Below the pieces are notes generated by a model. The model was not told the DNA's origin. It ran no database searches and worked only from the letters and a program-made list of their open reading frames with translations. The position numbers and the translations under genes are program-made. 64,000 nt of DNA from positions 38,360,485-38,424,484 of the forward strand of contig CM034237.1 of NCBI GenBank assembly GCA_019916065.1, in the 5' to 3' direction. This document shows positions 44,216-56,366 of the stretch, piece by piece. The number at the start of each line of letters is the position of its first letter. The first letter of the stretch is position 1. The stretch comes from Vitellaria paradoxa. Its lineage: Eukaryota > Streptophyta > Magnoliopsida > Ericales > Sapotaceae.

Positions 44216-46510
44216 GCTGAAAAATAAAAAAAAATGGTATTTAAACCTTAGCCAACTCAATAAAAAAAAAAGTTGTGTTAGCAGCCCGTCACATTGTTGA
44301 CAACTTTTGGTGTTTTATCAAATACCTAAAACACCACCAAAGTTTGTGTTTTTTTATTTTTTTTTTAATTTTCTTATCCTCCAAATGTGGGTTGAGGAAA
44401 CTATATATTTTTGTTCTTACGTTCTAATATATAATTTGAATAGACATAATTATCATTTATAATTAAACCTTTACAAAATTTGACAAAAACACTTAAACTT
44501 AGTTTGGTACAGGAGAATATATTAAAAATTAAAATAAAATTTATTTATATTTATATTTTTAACAAGCATATTAAAAATTAATTGTTTTATTTTTATTTAT
44601 TTTACTATTGTCGAAAAGTTAATTAATTATATTTAAAACTAGTGATATGACCCGTACGATACATGAATTTGTCATATTATATGATTAAATTGAGGGTATT
44701 ACCATATGCTAAAATATTTAAATTGTAGAAATATATTTGAAAGAAATATATATTATTGTTTATGCAAATTCAATCAAATAGCTAGTGAATGTTAAACAAA
44801 TTAAAATATTGATGCCATTAATAATACCGATTCGATTGAATTCAAATCATAATAAATAGAAATAAAAGAAAAAATCAAAAAGGTTAAAAAATAACAACAC
44901 TCACTTATATAATTAAATAATTTTTATAATTATTATTTCTATTCTTCTTACCACAGTGTGTATATATATCAATTACACATATAAAAACTTACAAAATACA
45001 TATCAATTACATATAAAAATTCTAAAGATTTAAAATTTAAGCACGTACCTAGCAAATCGCAAAGTCAAAAGAAAAATTGTTATGATAAAAAGTCTTCAAG
45101 AAATTTAAAAGAAAAAAAGACTTTGGATCTATTTACAAATTTTGCATTTAGGAGAATCCTATTCTATTTAGATTAGAATACCATTTTGAGGTCCTATTTT
45201 ATTCCGATTAGAATACTATTTTGATCGAATTAAAAGTCGAAATCCAAAAAAAATTTGAGTAGCACTTCAATTAGATTGATTTATCCATTGCCAATTTTAT
45301 TTTTTAATTTCTAATATTATTTTATACTTTTTTAATAAATAATATTACAATATATTACAATTTGATTTAAGATATATTATTTATTTTGCTTAATGACAAA
45401 AATAATAAAAGACAAGTTACTTGTTAATAAATTAAAATCTTTATTTAATAGGTTAATTATTTTTTGCATTACTTTATTTAATAATAATATTACATTTATC
45501 ATTTTTAAATAACAATTTGTTAGACTATAAAAAATTAAAAATAAGAAATTATATGATAATTAAATAGATGTGTCGATTAAATAAAAATATCAGGTGTTAT
45601 TCATGAACATTCTAGTTCCGATAAAATTGTGAATAAGAAATAATTATGTATAATGCTAATTTCATTTAGATTATATAATTGTAAATTAATATAATTATAA
45701 ATTATAAATTATGCTAATAAATCAAAATTTTTGTTTAATAGGCTAATTTTTTTTTACGTTATTTTGTTTAATAATAATAATATTTATTGTTAAAACCTTT
45801 ATTTAATAGGGTAAATATTTTTTTGTATTATCTTGTTTATTAACAATAATAATATTTATTATATTTTAAATAATAATTTATTAAAATATAGAAAAAATAA
45901 AAAATAAGAATATGTTTTAAATAAAAATAAAAATAAGAAATAAGAAATTATATGATAAATAGAAATGTATATTAAATAAAAATATCAAGTGATATCTATA
46001 AACGTTTTAGTTTGAATAAAATTAAAAATTATAAGTAAGTAATAATTATATAAAATACTAATTTTTTATAAGATAATTAAAATAACTTTAATTAGGTGTC
46101 ACATGTCATAACTGTCGCATAAGTTATGTTCTACATAGGTAGCGGCATCGTCACACGCTACTTCATATATATATATAATATTTTATTATTTTATTTTATT
46201 TTATTTTCTATATTTAACTCAGCCCATCAGTTTGCCTTAAAAAAAAAAAAAAAGGATAACCAACAAAACGGCAGCCTTTCCAGCAAAACGACAACGCTTC
46301 ACTCAGCCTCAGCGGCAGCAGCGGGGGTCCACTTCAGCCCCTCTCCAAGTGCAGCCCATAGTACCCCCAGCTGAGGGGCACTCGGCTATAATAGTGGAAG
46401 CCCGCGGTCGAATGCTGATTTGATGCCGAAGGACGTAATGGTGCAATAATTGTTGCACAAATATTTTCGGGGGTACTTTTGATAGCACTTACAAATACTA
46501 TTCACAACAG
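44216..46510. other. AT-rich intergenic or decayed repeat DNA
   Basis: No gene seen. A diverged direct repeat is present: 45421-45680 and 45793-46070 share AAA(A)TCTTTATTTAATAGG, ATTATATGATAA and AAATAAAAATATCA blocks, with an extra partial copy at 45715-45790. A GC-richer patch lies at 46255-46400. Confidence 0.5.
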
Positions 46511-46513
46511 TTA

Positions 46514-46905
46514 AGAGCTCATTTGAAAGTTTAAAAAAAAAAGTAAAAAATAAAATTTTTGATAATTTTTTATGTTTTTTTAATTATAATTTTTTGGTGT
46601 GTTTAGTGAAATAAAGTGAAATTTTTAACTAATTTTTTTATAACTTTTAACTGTATTGGTAAATTTTTTACTATAGCAGAGCAGAAAAGTGGTAACTTTT
46701 GTGTATTTGATAAGCTTTTTTACTGTAGCAGAGTAAAAAAAGTAGTAATTTTGTATGTATTGGTAAAATTTTTTTTAGAATAAATTATTATATCAAAGCA
46801 GAAAAGTGAGAAAAATTATGATTCCTTTCAAACACATCAAAAATTACAAAATGTAAAATATAACTTTTGATACTTTTTTATATTTTTTAACCTCCAAACG
46901 GGCTA
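46514..46905. mobile_element. MITE-like element (candidate)
   Basis: Imperfect terminal inverted repeats AGCTCATTTGAAAGTTTAAA and (reverse) AGCCCGTTTGGAGGTTAAAA flank about 390 bp of AT-rich sequence with recurring CAGAGCAGAAAAGT and GTAGCAGAGTAAAA. TTA is present on both sides (46511-46513, 46906-46908), as expected for PIF/Harbinger-type elements. Exact ends are uncertain. Confidence 0.45.
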
Positions 46906-46934
46906 TTAATAAGTTGTTGCAAATTGATACTATA

Positions 46935-47375
46935 ACGATCAGAATGCGTTGCAATGCCTTCGTGATTATATAATGCTTTTGCGAATTTTGCATAAACAAT
47001 CCATGCAAAGGCTATCTGGATCAACGTATCAAGCAGTAAAATATAATCATGTTCAGAAAATAGTAGTTGCTGAAAATGATAATGCTAAGATGAATGTGCG
47101 AGGAATGATAGGATTAGAAACGAAGATATTAGGGACAAATTAGTAATATCACCGATTGAAGATAAAATGAGAGAAAATCGATTAAGATAGTTCGAGTATG
47201 TTAAAAGACATCCAACGGAGGCACCTGTTGAACAGTGTAAAAGTATGGATATTATTAAGAGTAGGAGAGGAAGAGGAGGATTCAAGAGAAGTTGTAAATA
47301 AACTATCAGACATTAATGGAGGATATGGCTCTAAATAGATTTTATTAGCGTCGTTAAATCTATAAAACCAACCTC
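46935..47375 (+). pseudogene. LINE (RTE/L1-type) reverse-transcriptase C-terminal remnant
   Basis: Plus-strand frames give the conserved tail of plant LINE ORF2: NVRG followed by DRIRNEDIRDKL, SPIEDKMRENRLR, RHPTEAPVEQCKSM and SRRGRGGFKRSC, with a final WRIWL-like segment. Several stops and shifts are present. It is a 5'-truncated, decayed copy; its 3' end was not located. Confidence 0.75.
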
Positions 47376-50330
47376 ACATAGTGGAAAAAGGTTTAGTTTG
47401 GTTTGATTTTTTAATCCATGCAAAGGGTATGTAACTGTTACAAAAAGAGAAAAAGAGATTGAGAGAGAGAAAAAAAAAGAAAAAAACTTGCAACGAATGA
47501 ACGAGGTTCTTATTGGTTCCAAATTACCTTACAGGCAATACCGATATAGGTGAAAACCAAATTAACAGTAGATAACTCCGAAAACCCAAAAAAAAAAAAA
47601 ACAGCAAAGAAAATCAAGATGACGACAAGACCAATCAAACAATTAGGACAAAATAAACCGCGCCTTGGGGTCTTCGCACAGTCTCACTTCTATGAATTAT
47701 ATATATTAAATGATTTTAAGTGTGATTACAAGCATATGTGAATGCCCGTCCATCTCTTTAAGGCTGCCCAATCGAGGACCTCTTGCACCTGCTGTGGCAT
47801 GTGCAACGGCCACTGATGGTCCCCGGACTCCCCACTACTGGTGGCCGCTGCAGCGCGGCGTAGGAGATCCCCTTATAACCTGAAATTTCATATAAAAAAA
47901 AAATTATTTTACCAATGTACATACATGTAAGAAAAATTCTAAACTTAATAAAAATTTTATTTATAATGTTAGAAAAAATTTTACGCCACACCTAAAAAAA
48001 ATTTCACACACACAAAATTTTAAGGCACACTTAAGAAAAATTTTACACAGGAAAAATTTTGATTAGAACAATAGAAAATATTTCACGTCACACTTAAGAA
48101 AAATTCCACACATTAAAAAATTTTCATTTAGAACATTAGGAAAAATTTTACGTCACACTTAGAAAAAATTTCTGTCTCCGCCACTGGCTACCGTTGCAAG
48201 AGACCCCCAAATGAGACTGCATGCATATAATAGGGTCTCTAATACAGGAGCTATTATTAGTAATAGTAATATTATAATGTTAAAGAAATGATTCCTTTTG
48301 TCTTTCCTATTTTAAAACTGAGCATAGAAGCAGGAATACGTGAAAGCTAATATTAGATGCGCCTGAGCAATATTATAATTTCAAGCTACATATATCAAGT
48401 GGTAATAATAAAAGGCCTACCATTTGAACAAACTTGATGGCAATAATATCCAAGTAAATGGTAATAGCTAGTGTCTGCCAGTGAGGGAAAAATTCAGGCT
48501 AGATGCCGCCCCTAGTTATGTTTTCTAATATAATGGGCCGCATGCACTTTGTAGGGGCAAAATGGGTCAACCTTAATCCGTGGTTAAAGTGCGTTGAGTT
48601 GCAACAATGGAAAATGCTAAGGAAAATTGTGGTTGTTGTTGTGGAATTTCAACCCCTAAGACCACACAGTTTTGATTATGCAACTGCGCTTAGCATTGCC
48701 CTTGCAACAAATGAGTTTTGGTTTACAAGTAGGAGGGTATACACATCCATGAGCGAAGCAAAAAAGGAGTTTTTACGGGCGTTCAGAGTTTAAAAAAAAA
48801 AAAGAAAAAAAGAAAAAATTAATTTAAAATTATGGGTTAAAATGTTTTTCAACGAAATTTAATTTTTTGGGACAATTTTTAGGAATATTATTCGCATCTA
48901 TAAAAAATTATAAAAAAATACTCTCAACTCAAAAAATTCGTATAAAAATATTACGTACTCAAATCAATAATTTTGTGATATAATGAAATTATTTACTTAG
49001 TTATTTTATTTTATTATTTTATTTATTTTTTTGAGAGGATCATGTGACCCCTGAGGATAAGGTGGCTCACCACTGGGCACAGAATAAGTCTTGCTAATCA
49101 TTGATTCGGCTATATATATATATATATAGTTAGAGAGAGAGAGAGAATCAATTAGCTAATTTTGCTGCTCAAAGTTTTCTCTTACATATGCATGCATCTC
49201 AGGAATTTTATAGCAGCTTTGAGCGTGTGATTGACCGGTTCCAGGAACCATTCAGATTTTTTTTTCCATTTTTCTATATTCTTTTATGACAATGCATGGT
49301 AAATGTATTTTTTTTTCACTTTTAATTAAAAAAAAAAAAACAAAAATATATACGTGTATAAAAATTTTTATTGTTAAATAAAATAGAATATGAAATTGCA
49401 AAATCGTTTGCAAATACCCAAAATGAAAAAATCCAAGCAAATAAACAACTATTATATTGATTGATCTCACTTTGAGAATATCTAGTAAGATTTGTAAATC
49501 TAATAATCAATGTGACAAGCATATGATAAACAAGAAACTCAAAATTGTTTACTAGATAAAATCCTTAGCATAAGTAGAAAAATCTCGGATCTTTAACGCT
49601 GATCAAGCAAACTATTTTATTAAAAATAAAAGATTACAAGAATCCTAGGCAAGAGATTATGAGTATTACCAATCAACACCCTTATTAATCTACTTGTTCA
49701 AAATCTCTTAATCTTTGGTTGTTAGACACTCACAATGCATTTTTTTTTTGGTGAAGATTCGCTAGCTTTTCAACACAGTAGAAGTACTATTCCAATCTAA
49801 TAGACAGCCCTGGCATAAGATTTAAGAACATATGATTTTTGCTAAAGAAATTTGATGAAAAAACTAATAAATCAAGATAGGTTTTTGTCTCTCATGCGCT
49901 TTTCCTGTCACGAAATGAATAAATTAATTTTTAAAAAAAAAAACCTATGATTTAAAAAATATCTTAGAATATTTGTAGATGGAAAAAAAGGGTAAAAACT
50001 AAATCTGATCCATTGTACAGAAAACAAGAGGCCAAGGTTTCGTGCAAGTTGCGACACAAGCTACTCATATTTTGCTTGCGAGGCTTACTAGAGTTTTCAG
50101 TTGTTTGTCTAGCAAATCTTGCGAGCTTGTCATCAACACGGCCAAGATATAAATTGCTCGCGAACTTTACTGAAATTTCTTTTTCCTATACAACCGAAAC
50201 CACTCAGGTATCTTGTAGGATCTCGTGAGCATAAGTTTTCTGTGTCAAATCATTGATTCCATGCACCTAACTAATTGTACAAATGTGCATCTATGCACTA
50301 ATTTCTATATATTCATTAAAAAAGTAAATG
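47376..50330. other. Intergenic region, no confident gene
   Basis: Mostly AT-rich. A GC-rich patch at 47748-47872 is unexplained. A degenerate AAAAATTTTAC / CACACTTAAG repeat lies at 47960-48175. A 96-codon frame at 48503-48793 resembles no family I know and is probably chance. (TA)n and (GA)n runs lie at 49111-49146. Confidence 0.5.
47960..48175. repeat. Degenerate short tandem repeat
   Basis: About five copies of (T)CACACTTAAGAAAAATTTTAC with variable spacing; the later copies read GTCACACTTA(A)GAAAAATT. Confidence 0.7.
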
Positions 50331-50334
50331 AAGT

Positions 50335-51091
50335 GATCAAGTAGGATGGGCATGGGGTGGGTAGGGGACGGGTACGCATATTCTCATACCCGATTCCTAA
50401 ACTAAAATCAATCCCCATACCCTACCCGATCCCCACTGGGGATTTGTTTTTACTACCCATCCCCGACCCAAACAAAGAATGAGGATCCCCATGGGAAACC
50501 AGATACCTGAATTGAAAAAAATATAAAAATACAAAAATTTTAAAATATGACTTATAAGAAAATAAAGTAGAATCCTAATATATATTTAAAAAATCAAAAA
50601 ATACCATACATATGTATATATATTTAGAAAGTATTTATAAGGTTTCTATTTTCCTACCATATTAATAGGTTCTACGGTTCAAAATAGAAAAAGTAAACAA
50701 AGAAACATTCACAGTTGGTCTATCTCAATTTATAGTTTCTTTGTAAACTGGGAAACAAAGTAATTTAATAGGAAGGTGATAGATAAAGAAATTCAAATAC
50801 TTAATTCACTACCTTACTGAGAAATCCGTCGTAACAAACACATTAAAAAGTTATATATATATTTATATATATACGAGAATATTGGTAGGGTCAGGGAACG
50901 GGTAAGGTAGGGTACGGGCGAGGACAGACTCATATCCGTACCCTACCCGATCCTCGAATTTTTTTAAAAAATGTCCCCGTACCCTATCCGATGCCCAAAA
51001 AATTCTCAAATCCCCTACCCGTTTGGGGTGGGGATCGAGTAAGGTACGAACGGGTCGGCCGACACCTCACTTGATCAGATCAAGTGAGGTG
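50335..51091. mobile_element. Candidate non-autonomous DNA transposon with GTACCCTACCCG-rich arms
   Basis: Two arms rich in GGGTAGGG/CCCTACCCG in both orientations (50347-50500 and 50885-51045) enclose about 390 bp of AT-rich DNA. The edges share GATCAAGTAGG (50335-50345) and, inverted, CCTCACTTGATC (51065-51076). The right edge continues into a perfect palindrome with 14-bp arms (51063-51091). No clean TSD found. Confidence 0.4.
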
Positions 51092-51425
51092 TGTGCATAT
51101 ACCTAACTTGAATCTTTGACGTGTCTGTATATACTTAACTTGAATAGCATGCATAATCATGACATATTATGACATTTTAAATCTCACGCATACATTAATT
51201 AAAAATGTTTATTCAGAAATTGCCAACAAAATAAATCTTACACAACACTAACAAATATAACAAGAAAATAAATAATTGTAATTCAGTAGTCCATTAATTG
51301 ATAATTGCTTAATCATCAATGCTCCATTAAAAGGCCCTTAATTGAAAGGCAGTTGACTGATTCTACGCATGGATTTTGCTTTTGTATTTCGTTACTAGCA
51401 ATAGATAATTAATGGGTCAATTTTT

Positions 51426-51485
51426 GACCAAGTGACTTAGAGTGTGTTTAGAACTTGACCAAGTGATTTAGAGTGTGTTTCGAGT
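51426..51485. repeat. Short tandem duplication, about 30 bp
   Basis: TTGACCAAGTGA(C/T)TTAGAGTGTGTTT occurs twice in succession. Confidence 0.85.
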
Positions 51486-51547
51486 TCTAAAATTTGATAT
51501 AAAAGTATTATCTCATATTCGTGCCGTGTGTAAAAAATTATTATTTT

Positions 51548-51552
51548 ATAGA
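51548..51552. other. Target-site duplication ATAGA, left copy
   Basis: ATAGA at 51548-51552 and 63771-63775 brackets the Tat-type element. Confidence 0.95.
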
Positions 51553-52483
51553 TGTTCGGCAGCAAAATTTACCGCTGGAACCGCTGACCACGCGCAACCG
51601 AAAATGCAATCAATAACCTATCAAACAAAGACCGAAGAAAGGTTACGGTCAGAGTGGAGGTCTCTGGCCGGAAAACCCTCCGATGCTTAAGTCAGCAAGT
51701 AGCTCAAGGAAGAAAGCTTTTCTAGAGAAGAAACGAGCAATAACTTAAGTTGGCAATAGTCAGCTTACATTCATTGTCAAGTGGAATGTCCTATTTATAG
51801 TAATGTAAATAATAAATAAGATAATACCTGTGATTTGACTGCATCCATGCTTCTGTGTACCTCTTTTCCTTTCTTGCTTTAAATGTCTTCCACTTTGCAT
51901 TAAATGTCTTCCACTTCGCATTTAATGTCCCTTACCTTTCATTAAATACTCCATGCCTTTCATTAAATGCTTCTGGCAGTTAAACGTGGCAATATAGCCA
52001 GAACTCAGTTGTCAAACCATCCACCTGTTGCATCTATCAATTACTCATAACGAAATGAACTGACTTAGTTACTTCCTCAGAGGTAAGTACCAGGTTCAGT
52101 CATAACTATGGTGCATTTATGGTTGTGATCCCTCGTTAAGGCTGTGGGTCCTAGGCCTAACATTTACTAGCCGCCAATCAATAGGCCGAACAAATTGGCT
52201 ATTGAGGTCTTCGTCTACTGCCACATGGCAACACATTATCCATAGATACCGAGAATCAGGGTATCCCTTGGAATATCATCCCAAAGACGCGTGTCCTTGC
52301 ATAATACTCACGTGAAACCCTCATGCTATCAATCACCTGTTCGGCAGAATGCCACGTGTCATGCGTCAACGTGCTCGGTCGATGACTACGTGACTCACCC
52401 AAATATGTTCGGCATTGGGCCACGTGGCACCTTGACTAAACTTGTTCGGCATTCCATATGTCAAAGTATTATTTTACCCAACA
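51553..52483 (-). repeat. 3' LTR of the Tat-type element
   Basis: 931 bp, matching 62841-63770. The adjoining TTTTGCCCCCACT (52484-52496) is the polypurine tract on the minus strand. Confidence 0.95.
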
Positions 52484-52829
52484 TTTTGCCCCCACTCTGG
52501 TTGGAAAAACATATTGTTCGAGCAGAGTAGCAGATCAGAAAAGCCTTACCTTGCCAATCCCTTCAATCTTTTCCGTGCGATTTGCCGTGTAGTGTCCTCC
52601 TGATGCGCTTCAAATTTGATTGGCCATTTCTGCCTCTCGTTAATGACACGTGTAACGTCCCCTCAGCTTTTCATCTGCCGCGCTGCTTACACAAGTTCCC
52701 AAATCTGTGTGTTAAAACGTTAGTGGCCAAAAATTCAAAAATTGGGGCGGCAATAAATGCGTTTTTTACCGCCCGCTACCCGCTCCTTGGCGATGCTTCG
52801 ATTGCCTCCCACAGATATACATACACACA

Positions 52830-52838
52830 TATATATAT
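52830..52838 (+). promoter_or_regulatory. Possible TATA box of the antisense gene
   Basis: ATATATATA upstream of a pyrimidine-rich leader and about 155 bp before the ATG at 52992. Weak by itself; supported only by position. Confidence 0.35.
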
Positions 52839-52991
52839 GCTCGATTCATCTTCTTTGCTCTCTTTTTGCGATTTGAGCTATCCGGTCTCCTTTGCTCTTT
52901 TTTCTCCAAGCCTTTCTTTTTCCCAGCTTTCACGCCTCTTGTGAATCTTCATTTCCGGTGAGTTAATCTTTCTAATCTAGCATCTTCTAAC

Positions 52992-55645
52992 ATGGGTAAA
53001 CTCGCAAATGAGTTCAACTCTGAGGAAAAAATTAGGGTTTTTAAGGAGAAGTATCAGATCCCCCCAAATGTAGAAATCAGGCTCGCCTAGGAGGGCGAGC
53101 GTGCACCAAGGGAATTCCCCGTAGTAGCCATCACTGAAGGTGGCCTTAGGTTCCCCTTGCACCCTTTCCTTCGCTCTGTCATGAGCATCTTAGACCTCGG
53201 ACCCAGGAACCTCACTCACAATTTCTATAGAATAGTTAACGGGGTGATAGAAATAAATAGGCGATACGGATTCCATATATCCGAGTGGGATCTGCTTTAC
53301 TGTTACTCCATCCAGAAAGTGAAAAAGGATGAGAGCAGGTGGTATTTGAAATTCTGACTAGAAAAAGCCTTGGTCCATATGCTGCTTGATACGATTAAGT
53401 CAGAAATTGACCTGTGCGTCGTCACGGGTCACTGGACACACGATCCGGACGAAGATCGTTTTCCAATCGTCCCTCTGGTTTCTTTGGGCCCAGGTTGGTT
53501 GATTTCAAGTGCTACCAGCTCTTACTGTTCTTCGACTTCCTACTTTTTGGAAGCACACTAACCATTTGATTTGATTTCTATGCAGTTGAACAAGCAAAGA
53601 AGTTCTGGGCTAGTGGTACTTGTGTAGACAAGGATCATCTCAATCAGGTGTTCAAATTCCTCGAGGGTCCAGATCTTTATTCCTTCACAAGAGCGGTTCC
53701 GATTCTGTTCAACTTCACTCTCTCTCACCAAACGTTCATCGCTCCCCCCCAAGGTTTTGCCACCTCGGAAGCAATTAGGTGGCTCTAGTGGTGGTTTAGG
53801 GCTACTGCTAAGGAGAAAGAAAACTTCTATACTCTGAAGCACCCAGAGTGGGTTCGTCCACCGCCCTTTGCTATTCCTTTTGCTGCCGAGCAAGTTCCTA
53901 CTCTAGAAACAGTAATCCCCAGTCCTGCCGAGCAACCAAGAATGTGGAGACTTGTTCTTTTGGACGAGGAGGGGGAAGAAGAAGAAGAAGAGCTAGAACC
54001 CCCACCTACCTTTGAATATCTCTCTACCTCGGGCGAGAGGGGGAAGAAGAAGAAGTCAGCCTTCTTGGGACTGCTGAGTTTGTTTCTGAGGAGGAAGCAA
54101 CGACTATGGCTCCCAAGATCGACTACAAAAAACTCGCTTTGGCAAAGGCTAAGGAGCAAAAAGTTGAGGAGGCAAAGAAAAAGAGGGCTGAGGAGCAGAA
54201 GGCTGCTGGTAAAAGGAAACTTGATGAGGGGAAGGCCCCTGCTCCCATAACCGCCGAACAGATCCTCAAGGTCAAAATGGAAAAGGGGAAGGAGTAGGAG
54301 GCTCTTTGGCAAAAACCCTCTGGTCCCCCTCAGCAGAAGAAGGCTAAGACTTTGCCTACAGGGGCGGTTCAGATCGCCGAACCCCCCGTGTTGACAAAGG
54401 AGACTTCTGACAAGGGGGCAGCTTTTTCCAAAGACGTGCCACCCAAGCCCGTTGAACCTACGCCTTCTCGGCCGATTGGGCCCGTGCCTCTTGCGATTGA
54501 ATACCCAGCCAACCCAGTTTGAGATTCTCCTCTCTTCATCCTGCAAATCCTTATTCCCAGCCTCGAGTTTCCTCAAGGCCAACCATTCACAATCCAGGAC
54601 ACAGCTTTCTACCATGCCGAGGAGTACCTCAAAGGTGTCCTCCCTCTTCGGGACGTCCAGGCCACAAGGAGGAACAAGCTGGAGGAGATTCACAAAACAT
54701 TGATTAAAAATGCCATCTCTGTAAGTATAACGATGTTCCTTTTAAAGTTTTCCCTTTATCAATATCCTTTTGCCACTGAGCTCTTTCTAACCTTCTCCTT
54801 TATCTTCAGACTTCTCTCTATACTATGGAGCTGATTGCTCGGAGCCAGGCTTTTGATGCCAAAGTTGAGCAGGATAGATCAGATATTAAAGATCTGAAAA
54901 CGAGTGTAAGAAGCTTGGAGAATGAGAAGAAAGATCTCCAATCCAGCAATGATACTTTGGCAAAAGAGAGGAGCAAGCTTCAGGATGAGAAGAAAGATCT
55001 GGAGCAGCAGCTCAACACTGCTCTTGGCCAAGTAGAGGGGAGCAAGGCTCGGGTGGAGTTTATGGACAACATCTTGGTCAAGAAGGACGAGGAGCTGTTG
55101 GAGGTCAAGGGTAAACTTTCCAAGGCCGAGCTTGAGCTGTCCTCTTCAAGGCCGAGCAAGATATGCTCTCAAAAGAGTTGGGAGTTTCCAGAGCCGAGCA
55201 CACCAAATTGAAGTAGGAGCTTGATGGCCTCCGAGCAGAACTTGCACTCAAGACTCGAGCTCTGGAAGAGAAAGAGGTTGCCCTCCGAGGAGCCAAAGAG
55301 AAAGCTAAAGCTGAGGTTGAGGCTCAAATAAGCGACTGCGTGGAACAGATGAGGGATGCTCACAACGACTTCTTCCTTGAGGGTTGGGAGGCCGCCATGA
55401 AAAAGAACAACATTGATCACACCAACCCTATATATACAGAGGTCCCTTATCCAGATCCGCAACGTCCAGCTCCTCAGTTCAGCTTTGAACGTCCACCTCA
55501 AACTCCTTCCATCCAAACTGCCAAAGAAACCATTGAGGAAGGAGAGGTTGAGGTGGAGAGTTCCCAGAAGGACACTACCTCCCAGGGACTTAAAGCAATT
55601 AATCTAATTGTGGAGAGTGATTCCACTAAAGAGGGAGAGAAGTGA
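52992..55645 (+). pseudogene. Antisense gene in the 3' region of the Tat-type element (Transposase_28-like domain plus coiled coil)
   Basis: Three predicted exons, 52992-53493, 53586-54720 and 54810-55645, with GT-AG introns (GTTGGTTG...TATGCAG and GTAAGTAT...TCTTCAG). Exon 1 (NVEIRLA, EGERAPREFPVVAITEGGLRFPLHPFLRSVM, RIVNGVIEINRRYGF) matches the 'putative gypsy type transposon' family (Transposase_28). Exon 2 has an acidic Glu run, a Lys/Ala-rich helix (AKAKEQKVEEAKKKRAEEQ) and a Pro-rich linker. Exon 3 is a long coiled coil (EKKDLQSSNDTLAKERSKLQ) ending in ESDSTKEGEK. Stops (53088, 53355, about 53786, 54295, about 54520) and two frameshifts (about 54040, 55150) disable it. Tat elements are known to carry additional ORFs, some antisense; function unknown. 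Confidence 0.8.
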
Positions 55646-56366
55646 ACCCCTTAGTCCTTTTTTGTTTTTGCCTTTCACTCCATTCACTTGTAAAAGCACA
55701 ATGAACAATGTAATTTTTGCATTTTGAATGAATGGAAGTATTCCAATCTTTTCTAATTATTTTCCTTGCCTTGCTTTTCATGTCTTTGCCTCTTTAGAAC
55801 AGTTGATGAACTTATTAAAGAATATTTTGACTTGGTCGCTAACGAAGTCATAGGAGGAGCAGCCGAAGAGTATCTCGATGTATTCTCCCATGAAATAGCT
55901 ACAAACCCTTACAACAAATGTTGATGTCTTTCCTTAAACTTCATTAGGATAGCTTCCACAGTTGACAACAGTGTACATTGTAACTTTATTCAGAAATATA
56001 TAATAAAAATTTATGAACTGTTCCCATACTTGCTTTCACCCATTGGGGGGTTTACCTTACAGTTCATACGTTTCATGTTTATGTTCATGTAAGTGCTTTG
56101 AATGAACTTGGCCCAATAATCAAACTTTAATCAAACTTTCAAAGATAACAAATTCAAGTAGTGAGTTACTTTTCGTCGAGTAACTTAAAACTTTTGATAG
56201 AGAGGAATAACTTTAATGAATCCTACATACCTCAATTAGCTCGGCTGTCCTTCGGCTTACATATAGCAACGGAGGCTTCTGCCCTTTGATAAAACTTCAC
56301 TTTTCATATCAACGCCGAGCTTCCTTGGAGTAATTCTTTGAGTTTTGAGAGCTTTTGCTTTAACTG
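55646..56366. other. Tat-type 3' spacer
   Basis: No gene seen. AATGTAATTTTTGC and AATATATAATAAAAATT near 55715 and 56005 could serve as polyadenylation signals for the antisense gene. Confidence 0.45.

Noticed and set aside
44640..44700. ACTAGTGATATGACCCGTACGATACAT as a possible Helitron or MITE end
   Set aside because: No CTRR end with a preceding hairpin and no inverted partner were found.
48503..48793. 96-codon ORF with a plausible start
   Set aside because: No recognisable domain, no splice or promoter context, and surrounded by decayed repeats; insufficient to call a gene.
53558..53893. 111-codon minus-strand ORF
   Set aside because: Antisense shadow of exon 2 of the plus-strand gene; it overlaps the intron border.
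53827..54693. 288-codon minus-strand ORF
   Set aside because: It lies opposite the antisense gene's charged linker; its Ser/Leu-rich text is the complement of Glu/Lys codons. Family signatures and introns support the plus strand.
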